DNA of 64,000 bases. It comes from Sipunculus nudus (Eukaryota > Annelida > Sipuncula > Golfingiida > Sipunculidae). Positions 12,890-24,800 of the stretch are shown here, in pieces (the stretch's first letter is position 1; each line of letters opens with the position of its first letter). The position numbers and the translations under genes are program-made. The notes under the pieces are model-generated. The model was not told where the DNA came from. It did not search any database and saw only the letters and a list, made by a program, of their open reading frames with translations. The stretch is from assembly GCA_026874595.1 (NCBI GenBank), contig CM049313.1, positions 48,967,659-49,031,658 on the forward strand, given 5' to 3'.

Positions 12890-15800
12890 TCTAATGCATG
12901 TATTGATTATTCAGTGAGGGTGTTCACATACAGCTGTAAACAAGGTCAATAGGGGTAGAATTGTGTATTTTATATATGTTTTTGAAAAATTATTTAATAC
13001 TGTGGTTCTGATAAAGAAAATAAGAAAAAAACTGGAAATTTGCCAGCTACCATGGCACATTTAGGTTTATTTATAAATGACCTTGAAGTGAACTGGCCTA
13101 GAGCTTTTCTGCCTTTGCATTGATTTATGACTGGTACCAGTCAACAGCTTTTGATCGGTCTATCACTCAGCCTGGCCAGGTCTTTGGCCGTTGTGTACTC
13201 TTTTCGTTATCAGGTGTTTGGGAGTAACAAGTCTACAGGTAAAAAGTTTAATGACTGAATAGTTTATCTATTAAATAAAAAGGTTTTCATGTAGCTTGCC
13301 GAGGGTTCAAAATTTGGGATATTTCCCAAATGAAAAATATCACACTCGGACTCTACAATTATTGCAAATAAAAAATTATGAATTGGATATAAACCATTAA
13401 CACAGGTGATCAGGCCATTATTACTCCATAATTCTCATTAGCTTTTCATGTATTTTGTCCATGCATTTGTTATGCATCAAATGTTGAAATTTCAAAGATT
13501 AATATATTATTAATGAAAGCAAATCAAAGATAAATATTAATAAATCATATCATCTTAATCTTATATATATCTGTCAGCAGTGGAAGCAGGTGATATGACG
13601 GGGTAAATTCTATTTCTTCTCCTTGCATATTCCAGATGATAACTATTTGAAACATGCCACATCCAGTATGGGACTTTTTGGGATAGGGTCACAATTACAA
13701 TAATCCCATATCTTTTCATATCTACATAGATTATTTAGTGTTTTAAGGCTCAGCGTAACAGAAAAATAGTTCAAGGAAATTATGTAACCAGTGCACAGTT
13801 AGTGCAATGAACACTTGTCAGTAACAATATATTTGTGTACCGTGCTTACCGTAAATGATCATTAAAATCCAGAGTTGCCCTTCAGCTGTAGACCACGACA
13901 GTTAAAGTATAACTGTAGATTATTAGGGATATAATATTTATATTAAAAAATTCTTGTCTTTCACCAGGAACTGACATTTGCAATTATTATGTGGATGTAA
14001 CTTTTCTCATTAATGAGGGAATTGTTTATCTAGCTTATATATATATATATATGGCCCAATTTAAAACCGGGCCAGCCCAGATCAAAATTTTGATTTGGAC
14101 CGGTCCAGATTAAAATTATATATACCGGTATATAATATTAGTGTGTGTCATTTATGGATGTTGATGACATGCTGCTGATAAGGAATTTTCAAATTACTTC
14201 CTTTCCTTATTCAAACTATTGCATGTAATTGGGCAAGTGAAACTATTCAATTTGTGACATTTAAACTTATTTAGTTATGGATGAAATATCCTGGTTTCAT
14301 AATAACTTGTGTTCTGCTTCAACTCCTGTTTTGGTTTTTATACGTACATGTACCTGTCTACGGTATATATGCTGTATACTGCTTGATGTAGAGGATTTCA
14401 TCCTTATTTTAGAGGTCATACATAATCAGGTTAGATAATTAATTCAGTGTGATCAGCTTATTTTGTTTACTTCCCTCTTTACCACTGCCTCCTTGTAAAG
14501 ATTAACTGACACATTTATTGGGCATTGTTAGCAGCTGATACATATGTAAATGTTGACCTTATCCTTCTGGAGACATATAAAGCATACACCAGTATTAGCT
14601 TGCAACAATGTTATGTCAAGCTACTACACTGATATACAGCTGATAGAGAATGTACATTTATGTTGTGTAAACAGCAAATCTTATTCCAGACAGAATGGTA
14701 TTATGAATTTCAGGTTATGCACCTATATTACTGCCAGTTACAGTACTTATAGGAGTATGTATATACTTTTATTTTCCTTCTCTTAATTAATGATTAAGAA
14801 TACCTTTGTTTACTATGAATAGCACTAATTACATTTTTTCTCCTAATTGATTGGTGATGTCAGTGTTCAGTGTCTTCAAAATCACATATGGTAAGATCAT
14901 GTGGACACACATGAATATATATGTAAAATCACAGATCAGTTCCATTCAAGTATATGCAAGTGACAAAATGTGTTTAATAAAGTAATTTAGATTTCCTGCC
15001 TAGCTTAACTCCTGGTATGTAAAAATACTCATTTTATTTTTACTTCATTGCATGCTCTGAATCATTACATTCATTTGACAGTAAATAATGTGGCCCTGTG
15101 AATTAAATAAATATTGCATGAACGGTTAAAGTATTCTTAATAGCTCGTATGATAAAACAGTATTGCACAGCCTTAATGCTTTCCTTAGCTACATGAGTCA
15201 GAGGATAGAACATTTTCTATTATGGTTTGGACGGCCTGGTTCTGCTTGGTCTGAGAGTGTTTTGTTCAAATCAGCTCGAGGGACTTGTCAAAACTTCTGT
15301 ACAATCAAAAAAAGGTATGGACTAGATTAGTGTTTTTTATGACCGTTTTTTTTTTCGAAAGTCAAATACCCATATTGTAAACATTATTATAACTCTGTAT
15401 TATTGAGAGAGTGTTTACATACTGAAAACATACGGGTTACATGTTGAATTAATATAACTTTGTACTTCAGTCAGTGTATTAATGTGTCCTAACTGCTGCG
15501 GTATTTAATTGTCAGCCACCATAATATTCATGACATTGTTGATGTCATTTTGTCAACAGTTCCCTGTGGTCATGGTTTTCCCACATTTTATGATAGATAC
15601 CTTCTAAAATATGAACCCTTAATTTAATATAGATGAAGTGTCCTGTATTCAGTATACAGTTATTGCTATAAGGGCTTTAACGATTGCATGACAGGTGCAC
15701 CGATACATTGCCATATAAAGTCTGATATCATTTTGGTATTGTTAGATGTCCCTGTACTGCTACATTTAAGATATTTAATCATCAAATGGAAAAGTGTCAT

Positions 15801-18680
15801 CCAACATTTGAAAAATATCAAATTTAAAAGTCTCTTAGTAACATTTAAGGTGTCTAATTATATATATAAGGTAAAGGTGAAATGTCACAAGTAAGAAAGG
15901 AGTTGATTGTGCATCTGATTAACTATTTGTTTGAAAATCAGTTTTATTTTTTGGGATTAAGCTGTGTTTCAGTGTTTGCATATGTGCGTATATGCATGAA
16001 GGAATAGTTGTGTTTCCATGTGCACATATATTTATGCATATATGCATGGCAGACTTTTATATTCTTACAATGGATCTAGCACGTCTTCCAGAAAATTTAG
16101 GTCATTTTACCCCGAACCCTCTGGGTCACGCAGACCATATGCACATATGCATTTATGCTTACAGACACCCCAGTTCCAAAATCATATGAGTAATTTTTCA
16201 TGCTTACAGGCTCATATGGAAATTTGAAAGCTTAATTTGTATAACTACAAAGAAAGGAAATTCACCTGAGAAATTAAATTATAATGTATCACACCTGTAT
16301 CACATTGTTCATTTGATCATCAGCAAAGTATCACAATATGTTTTGTAACTGAAAATGAGATAATGTGTTGTTTACACACCTAGTAATTATAGCTGTTAAA
16401 ATATAGAAACATGTCCATGCAAATTGCATTGGAATAAAATCTTATAAACTACATGGTTACCCTAGAAGGAGTATCCATCAGAAAATGTGTCAGGTGGTCC
16501 ATTATCAATAGACTTGCTGTTAATTCACCGTCACTGGGTCATGTTTTCTCATTAATTTTCAATCAGGTTATTTCCAAATGTGTGTCAATCTGTTTATAGC
16601 TTGCAGATAAGAATGCAGACCCACTGGCAGACCCTAATTTTTTTCTAAATATAGAATTCATACTGTTTTAGGGACACATGCTGTTTGATTGACATGTAAA
16701 CAGTAATAGATTCAAAGTACGGAATTCAGACTGCTGAGACTGATTTATTTATACATTTAATCATTTATCATACTTTACACTTTTTGTGTGTCTTTTTTAA
16801 CAATTAAATGGCTAATTTGTTATGATAATTTACTGCACCGTGTGCGTCTCAGGGACCACAGAACAATTGTTGTGGATCCTCCAATCTCTCACGTGGACCC
16901 CATGCCGTCTTGGGGAGAAAGTCCTCTAAGGGTTGAAAATCAAGCAATAAATTTTAGCCTGTCAGTCAAGTGTTAAGTTTATTATACAAGACAGACATTT
17001 ACACAGACGCATCAAATATACAAATATATAGATGATTATATTTTGTATATTATGATGAAAGAAAAAAATTAATATGTATTACAAATAAGGAATAGTACAC
17101 ATAATATAAATATGCAGAAGAAGTCAGTTTTGGGTAAAAAGTTTTAATCATTTTACATTGATTTAATTTAAATTACAGGCATGAGAAATTTAAGGAAATT
17201 TCCTGATTTCAGGAAATTTGTTAATTTCTGTTCCAAGAATTTTTAGGAAGTTTCACCTAACTCATTCATATTCTTGCATATTATTACACTTGAAACAAGC
17301 TGGACCCCCATCCATTTTTAGAAAAAAATCTCTCTTGGGTCCTCTGAAAGTGATCTGTCTTTTATCTTGTTAGCATGGCTTCCCATGGATGGCTTCAGTT
17401 GTTGATACTTGTCATAATGATAAAGATGATGTCAGTTGTTTTAACACAGACTTTCTAATGATGCACTGAAGGCATATTTTACAGAATCTCACTAAATTCT
17501 CTTATTGTGGCATAAAAAATTATGCAAAAGTCCTGTAAAAATGGGTATCATTTGTATTATAGTTCTTGCTTTTAATGACAAAAATATCTTTGACCTTGTA
17601 ACATATTCAGATTTCTCATTTGTGCTAGTTTCAATCTGATCCTGTACCATACTGAATTTATTTAAATATTAATTGCCAATTTTCATTTGGAAAGCAAGGG
17701 TACTGTAGTTTTCATTCATAATTTTTCAGACATAACGTATAGCTGTTAACATGAATATAATTGTAAAAGGTTTGTGTGATAGGGACAGACAGCAGACAGT
17801 TGATTAGATAGCCCTCTGGAGCAGATGTCAGCTTCCCAGGGTAAAGATGTGGCATTTTACCTTACCTTACCAGAGGTCAAGCTTAAATCATGATCATTCC
17901 AGTATCTCTATTTTTTCGGCGATGATACTCTTCTTCTCTAGTACTTAGATGGATCTTAAAATCACCATTGTTGTTTAATTTTATTGAACAAGTTCATTTT
18001 TAAAAGAAAATGAAAAAAACCTGAAAAACTTACCCGTTCTTGGATCTTTAAAGTCAGTTTGCATTTCAAGGCAATTTTTTGCTAAAAAAATACTTCACAA
18101 GAATTAAGCTGTACTTAAAAGGCAAAGATTGAGTTATATAAGCCAACTAGTATCTGCAACAAAATGATTAATTAATTCTTTCCATGTGATAGCCTAAATG
18201 GTTGTCATGTAATACTTGTTTGCATGTGAAGAGAATAAACTAGACAAGCAGTTCATATAATTGTCTAAACCTATCTTTAATTAACTTTTCTGTGCAATGT
18301 ATACCAGTGCAAGTGGTCTGTCTGGAATTGTTAGTTTTCTACTGCCACATAATTGACAGTCTGAGATAGACAGGGGAGGACCTACCTAAAGATCATAGGA
18401 TGGATTTATCTGCTTATCACAAATGACACATATATAGGTCACGCATGATAAAATGTCTGATGGCCTGATTCCTCAGGTTACTGATAATAAGGATGATAGA
18501 ATGTGGGGTGATTACTACTATAATGTCACACTGAATCACTTTTACAGTGCTGTCATTATCAGCCACCTGGGAGTCTTTGTAGTTATGGCTTCACCACCTT
18601 TTATAGTCTTATAGACTTTATGTGAGGCTTGCTTGAAGTAAAGTTCATTTATAGAAATATGAGCAGTATAGTCCACAGAT
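12890..18680. other. Non-coding sequence, no gene seen
   Basis: AT-rich with only short chance open frames. Small features are a (TA)n run near 14037-14051 followed by a short palindromic segment with GGACCGGTCC (14053-14118), and CATATGTGCATATATGC-type alternating purine/pyrimidine sequence near 15975-16045. No exon has both a convincing acceptor and donor with conserved-looking coding content. Confidence 0.45.
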
Positions 18681-18767
18681 TTTTATGCCCCCGCCACAAG
18701 GTGGCCGGGGCATATAGTTTTACCCATGTCCGTCATTCCGTCCTTCCCTCCTTCCGTCATTCCGAAA

Positions 18768-20520
18768 TCAAACAGTTGTACAGACTTTTTTTCGCAATGC
18801 CTACAGATATTGGCCTGATTTTTGGTGTGTGGGCAGATATAGACCAGTTACAGATCGAGTTCGCGTTTCGTCCCGGTTGACCTACTTTTGACCGTTTTAC
18901 GGCTCCTAAACTTAGAAAATTTCATGAAAAATAGAAATATTCATGACAGATACATATGTACGGACTTTTTTTCGCAATGCCTGCAGATATTGGCCTGATT
19001 TTCGGTGTGTGCATGAGCAGATATAGACCAGTTACAGATCAAGTTCGCGTTTTGTCCTGGTTGACCTACTTTTGACCGTTTTACAGCTCCTGAACATAGA
19101 AAATTTCATGAAAAATAGACATTTTCATGACAAATACACATGTACAGACTTTTTTTCGCAGTGCCTGCAGATATTGGCCTGATTTTTGGTGTGTGGACAG
19201 ATATAGACCAGTTACAGATCGAGTTCGCGTTTCTTCCCGGTTGACCTACTTTTGACCGTTTTACCGCTCCTAAACTTAGAAATTTTTAATAAAAAATAGA
19301 AATATTCATGACAGATACACATGTACGGACTTTTTTTCGCAATGCCTGCAGATATTGGCCTGATTTTTGGTGTGTTGGCCGATATAGACCAGTTACAGAT
19401 CGAGTTCATGTTTCTTCCCAGTTGACCTACTTTTGACCTTTTTACAGCTCCTAAACTTAGAAAATTTCATGAAAAATAGAAATATTCATGACAGATACAC
19501 ATGTACAGACTTTTTTTCGCAATGCCTGCAGATATTGGCCTAATTTTTGGTGTGTGGGCAGATATAGACCAGTTACAGATCGAGTATGCGTTTCGTCTAG
19601 GTTGACCTACTTTTGACCGTTTATGGCTCCTGAACATAGAAAATTTCATGAAAAATATGAAATTTCATGACAAATACACATGTACGGACTTTTTTTCGCA
19701 GTGCCTGCAGATATTGGCCTGATTTTTGGTGTGTCTGCAGATATTGACCAGTTACAGATGGAGTTCACATTTTGTCCCGGTTGACCTACTTTTGACTGTT
19801 TTACGGCTCCTGAACATAGAAAATTTCATGTAAAATAGAAATTTTCATGACAAATACACATGTACAGACTTTTTTGCGCAATGCCTGCAGATATTGGCCT
19901 GATTTTTGGTGTGTAGGCAGATAATGACCAGTTACAGATCAAGTTCACGTTTTGTCCCAGTTGACCTATTTTTGACCGTTTGACGGTGCTCTAACATAGA
20001 AAATTTCGTAAAAAGGTGCATATGTATGGACTTTTTTTCGCAGTGCCTGCAGATACGGGCCTGATTTTTGGTGTGTAGGCAGATAATGACCAGTTACAGA
20101 TCCAGTTCTTGTTTTGTCTCAGTTGACCTACTTTTGACCATTTGACTGCTCCTGAACATAGAAAGTTTCATGAAAAATATAAATTTTCATAACAAATGCA
20201 TATGTACTGACTTTTTTTCCTAAATGCCTGCAGATACCACCCTGATTTTTTTTGTGTGGGCAGATAATGACAGTTACAGATCGAGTTTGTGTTTCATTCC
20301 GGGTGACCTTCTTTTTACCGTTTTACGGCTCCTAAACATAGAAAATTTCATGAAAGACAGAAATTTTTATGGAAAATGCACATGTGTGGACTTTTTTTTC
20401 ACAATGCCTGCATATACTGGCATGATTTTTGGTGTGTTGCTTGATAATGACCCGTTACAGATCGATTTTGCATTTTGCCCTTGTTGACCTACTTTTGACC
20501 ATACGACACCTCCTGAACTT
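18768..20520 (+). repeat. Ten-unit tandem array of ~180-bp monomers
   Basis: Each monomer contains GACTTTTTTTCGCAATGCC, then TGCAGATATTGGCCTGATTT, then GACCAGTTACAGATCGAGTT, then GTTGACCTACTTTTGACC, then AAATTTCATGAAAAATA. Anchor spacing is 179-184 bp except for one short unit of about 163 bp near 19985, which carries GACGGTGCTCTAACATAG. The last units carry private changes (ACCACCCTGATTTTTT, then TGTTGCTTGATAATGACC). The same variants recur in the same order in the second copy at 22141-23152. Confidence 0.92.
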
Positions 20521-20575
20521 AAAAAATTCTCCAAATTTTACAAATGTTTATAATTTGCCCAAGGCGGGGGCATTC

Positions 20576-20596
20576 GTGTCGTTCCGACACATCTAG
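20576..20596 (+). other. 3' terminal hairpin and CTAG end of the Helentron-like element
   Basis: GTGTCG TTC CGACAC forms a perfect 6-bp stem and is followed by ATCTAG. In the other copy (23131-23152) the loop is TTT but the stem is unchanged, so the structure rather than the loop is conserved. Confidence 0.75.
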
Positions 20597-21742
20597 TTTT
20601 ATCTCAGGAATGCATGGTGAAGTATAATAAAACAAAACCAACAGATTCAGACCTTACTAATTAAAAATAGGGCTGCAACTGTTTGATTATTCACAATCCT
20701 GTATTTGAATAAATTAATTGAGAGCACTCCCTAATAGTAACATATCATCGTTTATATAATATTAATAGCTTTAGTCCTGTTCTGCACCTATAGGCCTCAG
20801 GAGCATAAATGAAACTTGGACAATACTTTATCTTATAATATGCCAGTTATGTCAAAAACTGGTATAGTTGTGGGTTAAGGATACTTTTGCTGTACTCTTG
20901 GTAATCATGAGGTCATGTGACTGAGACCACCTGTCAATCATCAGTCTAGGTGCCTACTGTACTTTAAACAGACACAGAAAAAACCCTCGATTTTGCACAT
21001 GACAGAGAAGTATTCATACCACAAGGTATGTGATATCTCAAGTGTACTGATCACAGAAACACCTCAGGTGTCAGTGACTGAGAGGTGCCAATAATAGTTA
21101 ATAGAAGAGGGTTCTTGGTATATGAATTGTATTCTTTAGGAAGGCTGCATTGAAATTTCTGCTGGTATGAGCCACTGGCCTACCTTAAATCCCATTGATG
21201 ACCTACCTTAATTCACCTTACATGGTGCAAATGTTGAGAAGGGACGGTGATTTGCCAACCTAAATAATTCTGTGGCATGATACCAAACTAAACATATACA
21301 ATAATGCTGCTGACCCCGTAAGTTCACAACTACAGAGAGTATTACAAGGATAGTAAATATTGGTTGCAAGTGGTTTCAAATAGACTGATTGCTATATTGG
21401 GCCAATTGGTCGATTCCACCTGAACTAGCGGTGTATACAGCTGTCTTAATCATTTTGATATTAATTTCAATCTTGTCATGATCTACATTTTTGTTTTGAT
21501 TAATCTGTCTGATAATAATTCATTTTAGTCACAAATAAGAACATACTCCTTGCCCTGTGATAGCAGAGTTAATCACACTCTGCTATATTTGTTCGGCTTA
21601 ATCCAGGGGAATGTCACATAAATTTTCACAGAGCACTCGTCTCTTTGTTAACTTCCGAGGAAAAGGTTGTTTTTTTACAAATTATGTAAACTATACATTA
21701 TATCACAGCTGATCTTTTAGAGTTTTTGTCATTTCCTTGTAG
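20597..21742. other. Non-coding sequence before the first coding exon
   Basis: No gene or definable element. It ends in a pyrimidine-rich tract and TTGTAG acceptor immediately upstream of the first coding exon, so it is probably the 3' part of an intron following an unplaced 5' UTR exon. Confidence 0.45.
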
Positions 21743-21846
21743 TTTTGCCAGTGCAGCAGTTACTCCGTCCGAAATCCCTGCAGAAGCCATGTCAAAAATC
21801 AACGGCAGTGCAGTTAATGGACATGTGACCTCAGCTGTGGGAAATG
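21743..21846 (+). CDS. ACSBG2: ACSBG coding exon 1 (start codon at 21789)
   Basis: Acceptor TTGTAG at 21737-21742, donor GTATGT at 21847. The ATG at 21789 (context GCCATGT) opens a low-complexity Ser/Gly/Asn leader ([19 protein letters not shown]) that leaves a G in phase 1. The 45 bases upstream are also open in frame with no stop, so a longer N-terminus from an earlier exon cannot be excluded. The following intron (1.7 kb) carries the truncated Helentron-like copy. Confidence 0.82.
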
Positions 21847-24800
21847 GTATGTAGGCTCATACGTAAGGTCATACAAAATGAGCACATTTTGTCAAAATGA
21901 AACTTTTCTAACAATGAAATGATCATCAGTTTAGAAAGCTATATATGATGTATTGCTGATAATAAACATTGATTCTTAAGGAGCACAGCCATCATGTATT
22001 AATCCAGATATCCATTGCTTATCCAACTATTCAGACCAGGGTATCACAGGCTAATTTTAATCCTGTGGTATCCTGCTGAATATTATGAACCTTGTGCCAA
22101 CCACCTGGTGGTGAATCCCAGCAAAACCTGCTGTTGCAAGCAGTTACAGATCGAGTTGGCGTTTCGTCCCAGTTGACCTACTTTTTGACCGTTTTATGGC
22201 TCCTAAACTTAGAAAATTTCATGAAAAATATAAATTTTTATGACAAATACACATGTACAGACTTTTTTTCGCAATGCCTGCAGGTATTGGCCTGATTTTT
22301 AGTGTGTAGGCAGATAATGACCAGTTACAGAAGGAGTTCGCGTTTCATCCTGGTTGACCTACTTATTACTGTTTTACACCTCCTTAACTTAGAAAATTTC
22401 ATGAAAAATATGAACTTTCATGACAAATACACATGTACGGACTTTTTTCGCAATGCCTGCAGACATTGGCCTGATTTTTGGTGTGTGGGCAGATATTGAC
22501 CAGTTACAGAACGAGTTAATGTTTCGTTCCAGTTGATGTACTTTTGACCGTTTTACGGCTCCTGAACATAGAAAATTTCATGAAAAATATAAATTTTTAT
22601 GACAAATACACGTGTACAGACTTTTTTACGCAATACCTGCAGATATTGGCCTGATTTTTGATGTGTGGGCAGATAATGACCAGTTACAGATCTAGTTCAC
22701 GTTTTCTCCCAGTTGACCTACTTTTTACCGTTTGACGGTGCTCTAACATAGAAATTTCATAAAAAAAGTGCACATGTACGGACTTTTTTTCGCAATGCCT
22801 GCAGATACCACCCTGATTTTTTGTGTGGGCAGATAATGACAGTTCGCGTTTCGTCCCGGTTGACCTACTTTTGATTGTTTTACAGCTCCTAAACATAGAA
22901 AATTTCATGAAAGACAGAAATTTTATGGAAATGCACATGTATAGACTTTTTTTCACAATGCCTGCAGATACTGGCCTGATTTTTGGTGTGTTGCTTGATA
23001 ATGACCCGTTACAGATGGAGTTTGCATTTTGCCCTTGTTGACCTACTTTTGACCATACGACACCTCCTGAACTTAAAAAATTTTTTCACAATTTAACAAA
23101 TGTTTCTAATTTGCCCCAGGCGGGGGCATTCGTGTCGTTTCGACACATCTAGTTTTTATTGATGTCCCTACAGTACTTCCCTGTTGTATTTCTGTGCTCT
23201 TATCAATTATTTCATTACCGCTCATGGGGGCTGCTGATTTCATACAGACTTAAACCAATGTCAGAATTCAGATTATACCACTGGTACATGATAATTCTTC
23301 ATGAAGAAGAGTAGATTGCAAATGTATATAGAAATATTTTTGCCTGAACAGGTTAAAGGATGAGTATTAAAACTACCATTTAATCAAAACATTAAGTATT
23401 GAAAACATCTTAATCTTTCAATGTTTGAATATTAGGTGATGCTGACAAGCACAAATTTTATTACCATAAATAACAATTATGATGTTTCAAGATACCCAAT
23501 TTAATATTTATACATCAGAGATGAGTATGATGTTGGTTTGTCATTGATAGGTCCAGATGAGGTTGTACCAGCAGAAAACTTGACCACATGGATTGGGAAC
23601 CAGCCCGTAAAGCTGAGGATGGGGAAAGGGACACTGGGGGAGAAGCCTATCTCTGTTCCTACCATGTTCAACAATACAGCCAAGAGGTACCCTGACAACA
23701 CAGCCCTTGGTGAGAACCATATCTTCAAACACAATGAAGTTCACAAACCTGTGTCCACTTTATTCACTGCCACTTAATTTGGCAGTTATGGAATTATATG
23801 TTGATTAGTCTTACATTTAAATGAACAAGCTTAATTTGAATGGATATTTAAATAAAGAACTTAACCAATAAGATGCTTAAATTTGAATAGCAGTGTAACC
23901 CAAGACCTATAATTTATTTAAGATACAGCTAAAACCTTCAATTTGTGCACATGCTTGTATTGCTTTCTTACTTTTTTTTGTATAACTTTCATGCTTGATA
24001 TTTTCTCATACTTCCCTTTGAAAAAAATTTTTATTGTTAAATCTTGATTATTGGCACTGACAATCTATGACTTTTAGGAATAAAGTATGTGGTTGCCATA
24101 TAAAGTTTGGGTTTGATGTATCTGTAGCACACAAACGAGGCGGTCAGTGGGTCACATGGACATACAAGCGGTACCTTGAAGAAACAAGGATTGTTGCCAA
24201 GGCTTTCATAAAGGTGCATTACAACATAGTGTTAGGAATCATTTGATAAATGACAGTCCATAATTGTATGACAAGACCTTCTGATGATTGTAGAGGTATA
24301 ACAATGCATGGATTCTTTGATGTTTTGAGCTCCAACCCCTCTATCTATTCTTACCCCCTGAATTGACTGGTTTGATTTTTACTTTTGTGCATGTACTCTC
24401 CAGAAACACTAAGTGAGCTGTCAACTTTGAGGGCACATGCTGTTATGTCAAGACTGTTTGTTTGGTTTATATATTAAGTTCTAGTTTCAACACTGACTAG
24501 TAAACTGTTCCACTGACATAGAAACAAAAATTATACAGTAAACCAAGGACACGCTACATTGTGGGTTTTTAGTTGCTGAAGTTAACTTTCGTTCATTGTG
24601 GTGAAATGTTTGTTTTCATTTAAAAGAAAAACCAGTCTGAAATTTTCATATTTCAATGTAAAGAGATATTTGAATTGATTCATAGGCCCCTAACAATCCA
24701 CAAGCCTAGATGATTGTGTGTGCCATTTTATCATGCAGCTGTTTTCTTGTTCTGATGCCAATGAATCAAATTATTTCACTTTATTATCAGAGATAATTTA

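Larger units (their letters stand above)
18686..20596 (+). mobile_element. Helentron/HINE-like element with internal tandem monomers, full-length copy
   Basis: A 1.9-kb non-autonomous element. The 5' head starts TGCCCCCGCCAC, forms an imperfect hairpin with GGTGGCCGGGGCA, and continues into a GTCCGTCATTCCGTCC-type stretch. Ten tandem monomers of about 180 bp follow (18768-20520). The 3' tail contains GGCGGGGGCA, the inverted repeat of the 5' end, then a perfect 6-bp-stem hairpin (GTGTCG-TTC-CGACAC) and ATCTAG. A hairpin just before CTAG followed by T is the 3' signature of Helitron-class elements. Subterminal inverted repeats plus insertion in a T-run fit the Helentron-associated HINE type. 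TTTTA flanks both ends, which may be target preference rather than duplication. Tandem-core elements of this kind ('pearl'-like) are known from bivalves. No Rep/helicase is encoded. Confidence 0.75.

Noticed and set aside
19212-19649. Minus-strand open frames repeating SICNWSIS-like and [12 protein letters not shown]-like peptides
   Set aside because: They are translations of the ~180-bp Helentron-like monomers, not genes.
24078-24127. Earlier acceptor (TTTTAG) for ACSBG coding exon 3
   Set aside because: Would place an in-frame TAA after eight codons; the acceptor at 24127 gives the family sequence.
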